Shown here in pieces: positions 48,988 to 56,611 of a DNA stretch of 64,000 bases. How positions within the stretch are numbered: position 1 is the first letter of the stretch; each line of letters opens with the position of its first letter. Location: positions 558,001-622,000 of the forward strand of contig NZ_JAPEMV010000003.1 of NCBI RefSeq assembly GCF_026342355.1, given 5' to 3'. The notes under the pieces were generated by a model. That model was not told the origin of the DNA. It ran no database searches and saw nothing but the letters and a program-made list of their open reading frames with translations. A program made the position numbers and the translations under genes. This DNA comes from Streptomyces sp. NBC_00249. Lineage in GTDB: Bacteria > Actinomycetota > Actinomycetes > Streptomycetales > Streptomycetaceae.

Positions 48988-49274
48988 TCAGCGGGGCGGG
49001 AAGGGGGCCAGTGCGAGATCCCACTGGTCGGCGGCGTGCAGGAGTGCGGCTCTGTCCAGCCGCACCCGCACGGCGTACTGGTGGATCTCCGGTGCGTCGT
49101 CGCCCTGCTGCCACGGAGGTGCCGCCTCCAAGAACAGGTGGAGGCGGATCACCGCTCCGGCCGCCTCCTGACCAGCCAGTTGTCGTCGTACGGGTCGCTG
49201 CCGGCCTGGGAGAACTGGTAGCGGAGCGGGAGGAGCTCGACGCTGCTTGCGGGATCACTCAGGAGCACGGTCAC
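48988..49274 (-). pseudogene. Internally deleted WapI-family (immunity-like) gene
   Basis: From a GTG at 49274, overlapping the LysR stop by GTGA, 41 codons give SSVELLPLRYQFSQAGSDPYDDNWLV and then stop at 49149. In a second frame the family's C-terminus continues: AGAVIRLHLFLEAAPPWQQG...DIHQY-like EIHQYAVRV and HAADQWDLALAPFPPR, ending at 48988. Intact WapI-type proteins I recall are about 140-160 residues, so some 50 central residues have been lost with a frameshift. The gene is therefore broken, although the N-terminal peptide might still be translated by coupling to lysR. Confidence 0.7.
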
Positions 49275-50191
49275 AGGATGTCACGGGCCCTCCCGGCGTC
49301 GTCCTGCGGCCCGGCCGCCTCGTAGCAGGCCTCGATGAGGGTGCGGAGCGCGGCCCGGGGCGGACCGGGGCGGACCGCGAGACAGGTCCGCAGGGCGGGC
49401 GTCGGGTCGCTCAGCGGGCGGAACGCCACTCCGGGCACGGGGAGCTGATCGGCCTGCGGGGCGTAGAAGACCGTCCAGGAGGGTGCGCCGTGGCCGATGG
49501 CGGCAAGGGTGTCCTGGTCGTTGGTGAACTCCGGGCCGGGGACGGGCGTGTAGCCGGCGGTCCGGCAGGAACGCATCACCAGGTCGTGGAGCGCGGGGTT
49601 GCGGGAGCGGGTGCAGAGCCGCAGCGGCAGCTCCGCCAGCCGGGCCAGCGCGACGGTCCGCGACGCGGCGAGCTGGTGCCCGGCCGGCAGTGCCACCACC
49701 AGCGCGTCCTGCCACAGGGGCAGGAACTCCAGCCCGGGGTCGGTCCGTTCACCCCGCAGCAGCGCGCCGTCGAGGTCGCCGGACCGCACCTGGGCCAGAC
49801 GTTCCGCGGTGCTGCCGGTGACGAGTTCCAGCCGGGCGTGTCCGGTGCGCCGGCCGTACGCGGTGAGTACGGCGTCCAGCCGGGCGCCCAGCCCGGAGCT
49901 GGTGCCGAGGCGCACCGTCGCCGCTTGTTCGGTGCGCAGTCCGTCGATGTCCTGCCGGGCGCGTGCCGTGAGGGCGAGGACCTCCCTGGCGTACGGGAGG
50001 AGCAGGTTGCCGGCCTCGGTGAGGCGGACGACGCGGGTGGTGCGGGTGAACAGCTCGGCACCCAGCTCGCGTTCGAGCCGGCGGAGCTGCTGGCTGACCG
50101 CGGACTGCACGATGTGCAGCCGCTCGGCGGCGCGGCCGAAGTGCAGTTCCTCCGCCACGGTGACGAAGTAGCGCAGCTGACGCAGCTCCAT
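49271..50191 (-). CDS. LysR-family transcriptional regulator
   Basis: A 306-residue regulator. ATG 50191 (MELRQLRYFVTVAEELHFG) has GGGAGA upstream. The N-terminal helix-turn-helix is GRAAERLHIVQSAVSQQLRRLERELGAELFTR; the periplasmic-binding-like effector domain follows (RLGTSSGLGARLDAVLTAY; GDLDGALLRGERTDPGLEFLPLW; HQLAASRTVALARLAELPL). It is divergent from an alpha/beta hydrolase with a TGATC dyad between them, the classical layout in which LysR activates the divergent gene on binding a pathway metabolite. Confidence 0.93.
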   Translation of the reverse strand: MELRQLRYFVTVAEELHFGRAAERLHIVQSAVSQQLRRLERELGAELFTRTTRVVRLTEAGNLLLPYAREVLALTARARQDIDGLRTEQAATVRLGTSSGLGARLDAVLTAYGRRTGHARLELVTGSTAERLAQVRSGDLDGALLRGERTDPGLEFLPLWQDALVVALPAGHQLAASRTVALARLAELPLRLCTRSRNPALHDLVMRSCRTAGYTPVPGPEFTNDQDTLAAIGHGAPSWTVFYAPQADQLPVPGVAFRPLSDPTPALRTCLAVRPGPPRAALRTLIEACYEAAGPQDDAGRARDIL

Positions 50192-50226
50192 GGCCCCCGG
50201 TCTCCCTGTGCACGGGCGATCAGCAT

Positions 50227-50245
50227 TGATCACCGATCGCGATCA
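50227..50245. promoter_or_regulatory. LysR-type operator dyad
   Basis: TGATCACCGATCGCGATCA is a TGATC-N9-GATCA inverted repeat containing the T-N11-A pattern, in the lysR/hydrolase intergenic region about 85 bp before the hydrolase start. Confidence 0.6.
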
Positions 50246-50330
50246 GTGTAGGCGCGGATCGCCCCTTGGCCGGCGGAGGCGATCAGGGTTGGCTGGGGGC
50301 ACATCACGCACCACGAAGCGGAGAAGAACC

Positions 50331-51116
50331 ATGCCCAGCCTGGACGTCAACGGCACCACGCTCCACTACGAGGACGAGGGGACCGGCCCCGCGCTGCTCC
50401 TCCTGCACGGCTGGGGCACCAGCGGCCGGACCTGGGGCGCCCAGCTGCCCGGGTTCACCCGGGACCACCGGGTCGTCACGGTCGACTGGCGGGGCTGCGG
50501 ACGTTCGGCCCGCCCCGTGCGGGGCAACACCACCGCCGGGGTGGTCGGGGACCTGGTGGAGCTGATCGGCGCGCTGCGGCTGGACCGGCCGGTGGTCGTC
50601 GGCTCGTCGATCGGCGGGACCTTCGCCACCGAACTGGGCCTGTCACGGCCCGAGTTGATCGCGGGAGTGGTTCCGGTGGGTGCGCCCGGGTACTGGCCGT
50701 CGACGCGGCCCCGGGCCCAGGCGGAACTGGTGGCCGCTCTGCGCCGCGACCGGGCCGGTACGGTCGCCGGCTGGGTGCCGGGATGGTACGCGCCGGGCAC
50801 CGCGCCCGCTCTCGTCGACCGGACGGTCCGTCAGATCCTGGACTCCGGGGTCCACATCGACGAGCACCAGGCCACCGCCGACGGCTACGACCAGCGCCCC
50901 GCACTGCCGGAGCTGCGGGTGCCGATCCACTACCTCCACGGCGAGCTGGACACCGCGATCCCGCCGGAGGTGGCCCGGACCTGCGCGGCCCGCACCCCCG
51001 GCGCCGGGGTCACGGTCATCGCCGGCGCCGCCCACATGCCGCACCAGGAGCGCCCCGACGGGTTCGACACCGCCCTGCGCTCCGCACTCGCCCGGATGGC
51101 CCGGACTGCCGGGTAG
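50331..51116 (+). CDS. Alpha/beta-fold hydrolase (epoxide hydrolase/haloperoxidase-like)
   Basis: A 261-residue cytoplasmic enzyme; ATG 50331 with GGAGAAG upstream. LLLLHGWGTSGRTWGAQLPGF forms the oxyanion hole, VDWRGCGRSARP the following turn, VVVGSSIGGTFATELGL the nucleophile elbow (Ser; GSSIGG rather than GHSxGG), HYLHGELDTAIP the acid and AGAAHMPHQERPDGF the His. It probably hydrolyses a small ester or lactone. It is likely induced by the divergent LysR protein. Confidence 0.9.
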   Translation: MPSLDVNGTTLHYEDEGTGPALLLLHGWGTSGRTWGAQLPGFTRDHRVVTVDWRGCGRSARPVRGNTTAGVVGDLVELIGALRLDRPVVVGSSIGGTFATELGLSRPELIAGVVPVGAPGYWPSTRPRAQAELVAALRRDRAGTVAGWVPGWYAPGTAPALVDRTVRQILDSGVHIDEHQATADGYDQRPALPELRVPIHYLHGELDTAIPPEVARTCAARTPGAGVTVIAGAAHMPHQERPDGFDTALRSALARMARTAG

Positions 51117-51173
51117 CCCGGCCGCCGTCCGTTCCGCCGCGCCGGTCCGGGCGGGCGGATCTACGGTGGATGG

Positions 51174-51857
51174 GTGCGCTACCGCCTCGCAGCCGTGGCC
51201 CTCAGCGCCGCGCTCTGCGTGTCCATGTCGTCCTGCGCAGTGCCGGAGGCATCCGCACCGGTGTTCCGGGCGGTGCCCGGGGACCTGACGGCCGAGCTTG
51301 CCGTCCGGGTTTCGGCCGTTCCGGCCGGGAAGCTGGGCGCGGGGCACGGGCCGGGCTGCCCCGTACCCGCCGGACTGCTCCGGCTGGTCCGGATGAACCA
51401 CTGGGGCTTCGACGGCAAGGTCCACCAGGGCGAGCTGATCGTCCACCGCGACGCGGTCGACCCGCTGCTCCACGTCTTCGCGGAGGCCTTCGAGGCCCGC
51501 TTCCCGATCCGCCGGATGCGCGTCACGGCCGAGTACGGCGGCAGCGACGCGCGCGCCATGGCCCACGACAACACCTCCGCCTTCAACTGCCGTCAGGTCA
51601 CCGGCGACCCGCGCCGGCAGTCGCGGCACGCCTGGGGTGACGCGGTGGACATCAACCCCGTCGAGAACCCCTACGTCGACCGCTACGGAGTGATCCACCC
51701 CCCGGACGGGCGGGCCCACCTCGACCGGGACCGGTCCGGCCCCGGGGTGATCCGCCCGGGGGACGTCGTGACCAGGGCTTTCGAGGAGGTCGGCTGGTCC
51801 TGGGGCGGAGAGTGGTCCCCGCCGGACTACCAGCACTTCTCCGCGAACGGCGCCTGA
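51174..51857 (+). CDS. Lipoprotein with M15-type D-Ala-D-Ala carboxypeptidase-like domain
   Basis: A 227-residue lipoprotein from a GTG start. The lipobox is VSMSSCAVPE, with lipidated Cys at about residue 21. The C-terminal domain has the VanY/M15C signature: VTAEYGGSDARAM, SRHAWGDAVDINPVENPY (HxxGxAxD zinc site) and GWSWGGEWSPPDYQHF carrying the second zinc His. It trims peptidoglycan stem peptides at the outer membrane face. It may be co-transcribed with the hydrolase 57 bp upstream, though the functions look unrelated. Confidence 0.88.
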   Translation: MRYRLAAVALSAALCVSMSSCAVPEASAPVFRAVPGDLTAELAVRVSAVPAGKLGAGHGPGCPVPAGLLRLVRMNHWGFDGKVHQGELIVHRDAVDPLLHVFAEAFEARFPIRRMRVTAEYGGSDARAMAHDNTSAFNCRQVTGDPRRQSRHAWGDAVDINPVENPYVDRYGVIHPPDGRAHLDRDRSGPGVIRPGDVVTRAFEEVGWSWGGEWSPPDYQHFSANGA

Positions 51858-51872
51858 CGGCCCGCCCCGGGA

Positions 51873-52796
51873 TCAGGGGACGAGGACGACCTTGCCCCGG
51901 ATGCGGCCGGTCTCGCTGAGGTGGTGGACGTGCGCGAGGCCGGCCAGCGGGTGCGACCCGCTGATGTCGAGGGTGAGCGTGCCCGCGTCGAGGAGTTCCA
52001 CGAGCGCCGTCAGGTGCGCCACGTCGTTGCGGGCGACCATGTGCGTCGCCGTGACCCCGCTGCCGGGAGGCGGCTCGACCGGGGTCGCGATCGAGACGAT
52101 CCGTCCGCCCGGCCGCACCAGGGGCACCAGGGCCGCGGCGTCGGGCGGGCTGAGCGGGACCAGGTTGAGCAGGGTGTCCACCGGGCCGTCGAGCGCCGTG
52201 TCCAGCGGCGTGGCGGTGTAGTCGACCACCTGGTCCGCCCCCTGTCGCCGGACCGCGTCGGCGCTCCGGGCGCCGGCCGTGGCGATCACCTGGGCTCCGG
52301 CGTACTTCGCGAGCTGCGTCACGAATCCGCCGACGCCTCCGCCCGCGCCGTTGACCAGCACCCGCTGTCCGGCGGCCACCTTCCCGTGCTCGAACACCGC
52401 CTGCCACGCGGTCAGACCGGCCACGGGAAGGGCCGCGGCGTGCGCCAGCGGTACGGAGGCCGGCGCCGGGACCAGCAGGGCGGCGGGTGCCCGTACGTAC
52501 TCGGCGGCCGCGCCGCCGCCGTCCAGCCGGGCGACCACCCGGTCGCCGACAGTGAACCCCTCCGTCCCCGGGCCGGTCCCGGCGACCGTGCCGGCGACGT
52601 CCCAGCCGAGGGTGTAGGGCAGCTCCAAGGGGAAGAACCGCTGCGCCTGCCCGGAGCGCAGGGCGGCTTCGGTGGGGTTGAACGAGGTCGCGGCGACCCG
52701 GACGAGCACCTCGCCGGAGGCGGGCCGGGGGAGCGGAACGTCTTCGTGACGGATGACGGACGGGCCGCCGTACTCGTGGAAACGCGCCGCCTTCAT
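51873..52796 (-). CDS. NADP-dependent quinone-oxidoreductase-like (zinc-free MDR) enzyme
   Basis: A 307-residue medium-chain dehydrogenase/reductase. MKAARFHEYGGPSVIRHEDVPLP at the start, LPYTLGWDVAGTV, the Rossmann motif VLVNGAGGGVGGFVTQLAKYAGAQVIAT, and no structural-zinc Cys cluster place it with quinone/enone reductases. ATG 52796 has GGAG 9 bases upstream; ATG 52811 is possible as TAGATT lies 7 bases before it. It is divergent from an AraC gene that probably controls it. Confidence 0.9.
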   Translation of the reverse strand: MKAARFHEYGGPSVIRHEDVPLPRPASGEVLVRVAATSFNPTEAALRSGQAQRFFPLELPYTLGWDVAGTVAGTGPGTEGFTVGDRVVARLDGGGAAAEYVRAPAALLVPAPASVPLAHAAALPVAGLTAWQAVFEHGKVAAGQRVLVNGAGGGVGGFVTQLAKYAGAQVIATAGARSADAVRRQGADQVVDYTATPLDTALDGPVDTLLNLVPLSPPDAAALVPLVRPGGRIVSIATPVEPPPGSGVTATHMVARNDVAHLTALVELLDAGTLTLDISGSHPLAGLAHVHHLSETGRIRGKVVLVP

Positions 52797-52901
52797 CTGT
52801 GTGATCTCCATGCCCTGAAATCTAGGGCCGGCAGTGGAGACGATCCATGCGCCAGAGCGCCCTGTTCATACGTCTGCGTCTCGCCCGCGTACGCTCGCGG
52901 C

Positions 52902-53849
52902 ATGGACGTACTCAGCGACGTGATCGCGGTGACCCGGACCGGCCGGCCCCGGTCGGCGCACGTGCGCTGGCATGCCCCGTGGGGACAGGAATTCGTGTCC
53001 GTGCCGGGATCGGCGGGATTCCAGATCGTCCTGGAGGGGTCCTGCTGGCTGCTGCCCCGGGACGCGGAACCCGTCCGCCTGGGCGCGGGCGACGTGGTGT
53101 TCCTGCCCCACGGGGCGGGGCACACCCTGGCCGACGACCCGGGTACCCCCGTGACGGCCCCCGCCTGCGGCCCCGACGGCGCCCGGCCGTACGCGCCGTA
53201 CGCGTCGGACAGCGTCGACCGGAGCGGGGGCGGCGGCCCCGTCACCGTGGTGCTCTGCGGCGCGTACCAGCTCGACCCGTCCCGTACCCATCCGCTGCTG
53301 CTGACCCTGCCGGACCTGATCCACCTGCCCGCCCACGCCGGCCGCCCCGCCGAACTGCACGCGGCGGTGCGGCTCCTCGCCGCCGAGGTGGGCAACCCGC
53401 GCCTGGGCGCGGACGCGCTCGTCCCCGCGCTGCTGGACACGCTCCTCCTCTACGTCCTGCGCATCTGGTTCGACGGACAGCCCGCGCGGGGTGATGCCAC
53501 CGGCTGGTCCGCGGCGCTCAACGACCCCGTGGTCACCGCGGCCCTCCACGCCATCCACCGCGCTCCGGCCGCGCCGTGGACCGTGGCGAAGCTCGCCGCG
53601 GAAGCGGGGCTCTCCCGGGCGCCGTTCGCCAGGCGCTTCGCCCTGCTGACCGGCCAGCCGCCGCTGCGCTACCTGACCTGGTGGCGGATGTCCACGGCGG
53701 CACGCCTGCTGCGGGCCTCCGACGCGCCGCTCAGGACGATCGCCGCCCAGGTGGGCTACACCTCCGAGTTCGCCTTCGCCAACGCCTTCAAGCGCACGCA
53801 CGGCTCGGCGCCCGGCGCCTATCGGCGGACACCCCTCGTAGATATTTAG
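52902..53849 (+). CDS. AraC-family regulator with cupin sensor
   Basis: A 315-residue regulator. ATG 52902 lies 7 bases after TACGCT, so the mRNA is probably leaderless. Residues about 10-100 form a cupin-like sensor (FVSVPGSAGFQIVLEGSCWLLP; LGAGDVVFLPHGAGHTLAD). The two helix-turn-helices are WTVAKLAAEAGLSRAPFARRFALLTG and LRTIAAQVGYTSEFAFANAFKRTHG. It resembles regulators of detoxifying oxidoreductases, matching the divergent MDR gene. Its stop codon lies inside the ArsR operator. Confidence 0.93.
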   Translation: MDVLSDVIAVTRTGRPRSAHVRWHAPWGQEFVSVPGSAGFQIVLEGSCWLLPRDAEPVRLGAGDVVFLPHGAGHTLADDPGTPVTAPACGPDGARPYAPYASDSVDRSGGGGPVTVVLCGAYQLDPSRTHPLLLTLPDLIHLPAHAGRPAELHAAVRLLAAEVGNPRLGADALVPALLDTLLLYVLRIWFDGQPARGDATGWSAALNDPVVTAALHAIHRAPAAPWTVAKLAAEAGLSRAPFARRFALLTGQPPLRYLTWWRMSTAARLLRASDAPLRTIAAQVGYTSEFAFANAFKRTHGSAPGAYRRTPLVDI

Positions 53850-53868
53850 CTCATGTGCTAAATATCTA
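53839..53868. promoter_or_regulatory. AT-rich ArsR-family operator, 12-bp perfect arms
   Basis: TAGATATTTAGC (53839-53850) and GCTAAATATCTA (53857-53868) are perfect complements around TCATGT. The dyad ends 2 bp before the arsR-like ATG and overlaps the araC stop codon. Confidence 0.8.
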
Positions 53869-53870
53869 AC

Positions 53871-54203
53871 ATGACAGGAACTCAGGACGAGGCCGGAGCC
53901 TTCCGGGCACTCGCCGATCCGACGAGGCGTCAGATCCTCGAGGACCTCCGCGGCGGCGAGCTCGCGGCGGGCGAGATCGCGAGCAGGTTCTCGATCAGCG
54001 GCCCCTCCATCTCGCGGCACCTCGGCGTGCTCAAGGGAGCCGGACTGGTCACCGAGCGCCGGGACGGCAACCGGATCCTCTACACCCTGGCCGAGGAACG
54101 CCTCGCGACCTGCGTCGGCCGGTTCCTCAGCGCCGTCTGCCCCGAGCAGATCGTCCTGCGGCACACCAAGTGGCGCCCCGGGGCGCAGAGCGAGGGATCA
54201 TGA
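53871..54203 (+). CDS. ArsR/SmtB-family winged-helix repressor
   Basis: A 110-residue regulator. FRALADPTRRQILEDLRGGELAAGEIASRFSISGPSISRHLGVLKGAGLVTERRDGNRILYTL is the complete ArsR winged helix. No ELCVCDL-type metal site is present, so it belongs to the metal-independent SdpR/DUF-linked subgroup. It should repress itself and the overlapping DUF2071 gene through the AT-rich dyad that touches its start. Its stop overlaps the next ATG (ATGA). Confidence 0.93.
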   Translation: MTGTQDEAGAFRALADPTRRQILEDLRGGELAAGEIASRFSISGPSISRHLGVLKGAGLVTERRDGNRILYTLAEERLATCVGRFLSAVCPEQIVLRHTKWRPGAQSEGS

Positions 54204-54946
54204 TCCAGCCACGCCTGTCGAGCGTCGTCGAACGACGGCTCCTGGTGAACTACCGGGTCGCACCGGAGGTCGCGGCACGCCTGCTCCCCGGCCCGCTGCG
54301 CCCCCAACTGGTGCACGGCCACGCGGTCGCGGGCATCTGCCTGCTGCGACTGGGCAGTGTCCGGCCGGCCTGGGCGCCCAAGGCGTTCGGGCTGCGGAGC
54401 GAGAACGCGGCGCACCGGATCTCCGTCGAATGGGACGGCCCGGACGGCGTCGAGACCGGCGTCTACATCCCGCGCCGCGACTCCGCGTCGCTGGTCAACG
54501 TCCTGGCCGGGGGCCGCGTCTTCCCCGGCGAGCACGGCCGCGCCGACTTCGAGGTGCACGAGACGCCCGACCGGGTGCGGGTCGCCTTCGCCACGCGGGA
54601 CGGCGACACCCGGGTGGACGTCACCGTCGAACCCTGCGACGAGCTGAAGGGCAGCGAGCTGTTCTCCGGTCTCGCCGAGGCCTCCCGCTTCTTCCAGGAA
54701 GGAGCGAAGGGCTACTCGCAGACCAGCTCCGGCAGCCGGCTGGACGGCATGCAACTGCACACGGACGCCTGGCACGTGGAAGCCGGCCGGGTCCGCTCCG
54801 CCACCTCGTCCTTCTTCGAGGACCCGGACCGCTTCCCGCCGGGGAGCGCGGTCCTGGACTGCGCCCTGGTCATGCGCGATGTACCCGTGAACTGGCGGCC
54901 GCTCCCGGCCGTCCCCGCCGGCCGGGACGCCCGACCCGCCGGCTGA
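54200..54946 (+). CDS. DUF2071-family protein (acetoacetate-decarboxylase-like fold)
   Basis: A 248-residue protein starting MIQPRLSSVVERRLLVNYRVAPEVAARLLPGPLRPQLVHGHAVAG. The DUF2071 pattern continues in AVAGICLLRLGSVRP, GVETGVYIPRRDSASLVNVLAGGRVFPGEH and GLAEASRFFQEGAKGYSQTSS. The fold is related to acetoacetate decarboxylase, but the catalytic Lys environment is not obvious, so enzymatic activity is uncertain. It is translationally coupled to the ArsR-type repressor, implying a stress- or ligand-induced detoxification role. Confidence 0.82.
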   Translation: MIQPRLSSVVERRLLVNYRVAPEVAARLLPGPLRPQLVHGHAVAGICLLRLGSVRPAWAPKAFGLRSENAAHRISVEWDGPDGVETGVYIPRRDSASLVNVLAGGRVFPGEHGRADFEVHETPDRVRVAFATRDGDTRVDVTVEPCDELKGSELFSGLAEASRFFQEGAKGYSQTSSGSRLDGMQLHTDAWHVEAGRVRSATSSFFEDPDRFPPGSAVLDCALVMRDVPVNWRPLPAVPAGRDARPAG

Positions 54947-55095
54947 GGCGCCCCCGCTGAACCCCGGGCCCGGGATCCCGTCCCCGGCCCGGGACAGGCG
55001 AAGCCGAAGGCGGTGCCGGACGCCCGACGGCGTACCCCCGTGCGCCCCCATGTGCCCCTTCGACGGCACCGGCGGCTCCGCTTAGGTTCCGGGCC

Positions 55096-55953
55096 ATGAG
55101 CGGATACGCGAAGGAACCGGCCACGCCGACGGAAATCAGCACCCGGCACCTGCCTCCCACCGACCGGTGGTCCACCTCTGCGGTGATACCGGTGCCGGTC
55201 TGCCGCTTCGAGAACTTCCTCGGTGCGCAGCGCGCCGCGAGCCTGCTGTCGTACGTGGTCTCCCGGCAGAGCGACTTCAACGCGGGAACGGTCCTGGACC
55301 CCCTGTCGGGCCAGATCTCCCACAAGGGCCGCAGCTCCCTCGTCCTCCCCGTGACCAGCTCCGTCTTCAGCGGGCACCTCGCCGACTGCCTGCCGCTCGT
55401 CCAGGAGGTCCTCGGCCACCAGGCCGCGCTGACACAGACCCTGACGGTCCTGACGGCGCACGGCGAGGGCGGCCACTACGGCATCCACACCGACGCCTCA
55501 CGCGTCCGCGACGTCGGCACCGCCCTGTCGGCCGTGTACTACCTCCACCACAAGCCCCGCGGCTTCGAAGGCGGTCAACTGCGGCTGTACGACACCCTGC
55601 TCCACGAGGGCGAGGCCCGGCCGGCGGAGACCTACCGCACCGTCGAACCCGAGCACGACACCATCGCGTTCTTCCCGTCGAGCGCCTTCCACGAGGTCGT
55701 CCCGTCGACCTGCCCCAGCGGGAGGTTCGCCGACCACCGGTTCACCCTCACGACCTGGATCAGCGGGAGCGGGTCCGCCGCGCCGGAGGTACCCGGCACC
55801 CCCTTCCGGATCTGGCCGTGGATGGCCCGCGCGGCCGAGCACACCCGGCCCCTCACGGACGTCACGCACGACCACGACGGCGCCAGCCCCATCGGCCTCC
55901 CCGCCGCCGACCCCGCGACCCGGCTCACCTTCCCCGCGCCCCGCACCGCGTAG
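55096..55953 (+). CDS. 2-oxoglutarate/Fe(II)-dependent oxygenase (prolyl-4-hydroxylase type)
   Basis: A 285-residue enzyme. The iron triad appears as HYGIHTDA (His and Asp) and SSAFHEVVP (distal His), followed by RFADHRFTLTTW with the Arg for 2-oxoglutarate. The double-stranded beta-helix framework is GGHYGIHTDAS ... TALSAVYYLHHKPRGFEGGQLRLYD. It hydroxylates a small molecule or peptide side chain. TAGGTT stands 7 bases before the ATG, suggesting a leaderless message. It lies convergent with the NarL-type regulator 10 bp away. Confidence 0.87.
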   Translation: MSGYAKEPATPTEISTRHLPPTDRWSTSAVIPVPVCRFENFLGAQRAASLLSYVVSRQSDFNAGTVLDPLSGQISHKGRSSLVLPVTSSVFSGHLADCLPLVQEVLGHQAALTQTLTVLTAHGEGGHYGIHTDASRVRDVGTALSAVYYLHHKPRGFEGGQLRLYDTLLHEGEARPAETYRTVEPEHDTIAFFPSSAFHEVVPSTCPSGRFADHRFTLTTWISGSGSAAPEVPGTPFRIWPWMARAAEHTRPLTDVTHDHDGASPIGLPAADPATRLTFPAPRTA

Positions 55954-55963
55954 GCGCGGGGCG

Positions 55964-56611
55964 TCAGGCCCGCAGGAAGGCCAGGACCGCCAGGACCCGC
56001 CGGTGGCCGTCGGTGTCGACGGGCAGGTCCAGCTTGGCGAAGATGTTGCCGATGTGCTTGTTCACCGCCGCCTCGCTGATGAACAGGTGCGCGGCCAGAC
56101 CGGCGTTGGTACGGCCCTGCGCCACGAGGCCGAGCACTTCGCGCTCCCGGGGACTGAGCCGCTCCAAGGGGTCCGGACGCAGCCGTACGAGCTGGTGGAT
56201 GACCTCCGGGTCCACCACCGTCCCGCCGGCGGCGACCCGCTCGATCGCCGCCGTGAAATCGGCTACGGCGCTCACCCGTTCCTTGAGCAGGTAGCCCACC
56301 CCGGCGCCGCCGCCGGAGTCCAGCAGGCCCAGCGCGTAGGAGCGTTCCACGTACTGGCTGAGGACGAGCACGGGCAGCCCGGGGAACTCCTCGCGCAGGC
56401 CCACCGCCGCCCGCAGGCCGTCGTCGCCCATCGACGGCGGCATCCGCACATCGGTGACGATCAGGTCCGGCCGGTGCCCGCGTACGGCCGTGACCAGGGC
56501 GTCGGCGTCCCCGACCGCCGCCACCACCTCGTGGCCGACCCGTTGCAGCAGCCCGACCAGGCCTTCGCGCAACAGCACGGCGTCTTCCGCCACGATCAGG
56601 CGAAGCGACAC
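55964..56611 (-). CDS. NarL/FixJ-family response regulator
   Basis: A 215-residue regulator from a GTG start with GGAGG upstream. The receiver has LIVAEDAVLLREGL, phospho-Asp in DLIVTDVRMPP and the switch Lys in GYLLKERVS. The LuxR-type C-terminal domain is LSPREREVLGLVAQGRTNAGLAAHLFISEAAVNKHIGNIFAKL. The first 16 bases overlap the 3' end of the kinase gene, so the pair is one operon. Candidate half sites GTAGAG/CTCTAC lie upstream of the divergent ABC genes. Confidence 0.94.
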   Translation of the reverse strand: MSLRLIVAEDAVLLREGLVGLLQRVGHEVVAAVGDADALVTAVRGHRPDLIVTDVRMPPSMGDDGLRAAVGLREEFPGLPVLVLSQYVERSYALGLLDSGGGAGVGYLLKERVSAVADFTAAIERVAAGGTVVDPEVIHQLVRLRPDPLERLSPREREVLGLVAQGRTNAGLAAHLFISEAAVNKHIGNIFAKLDLPVDTDGHRRVLAVLAFLRA

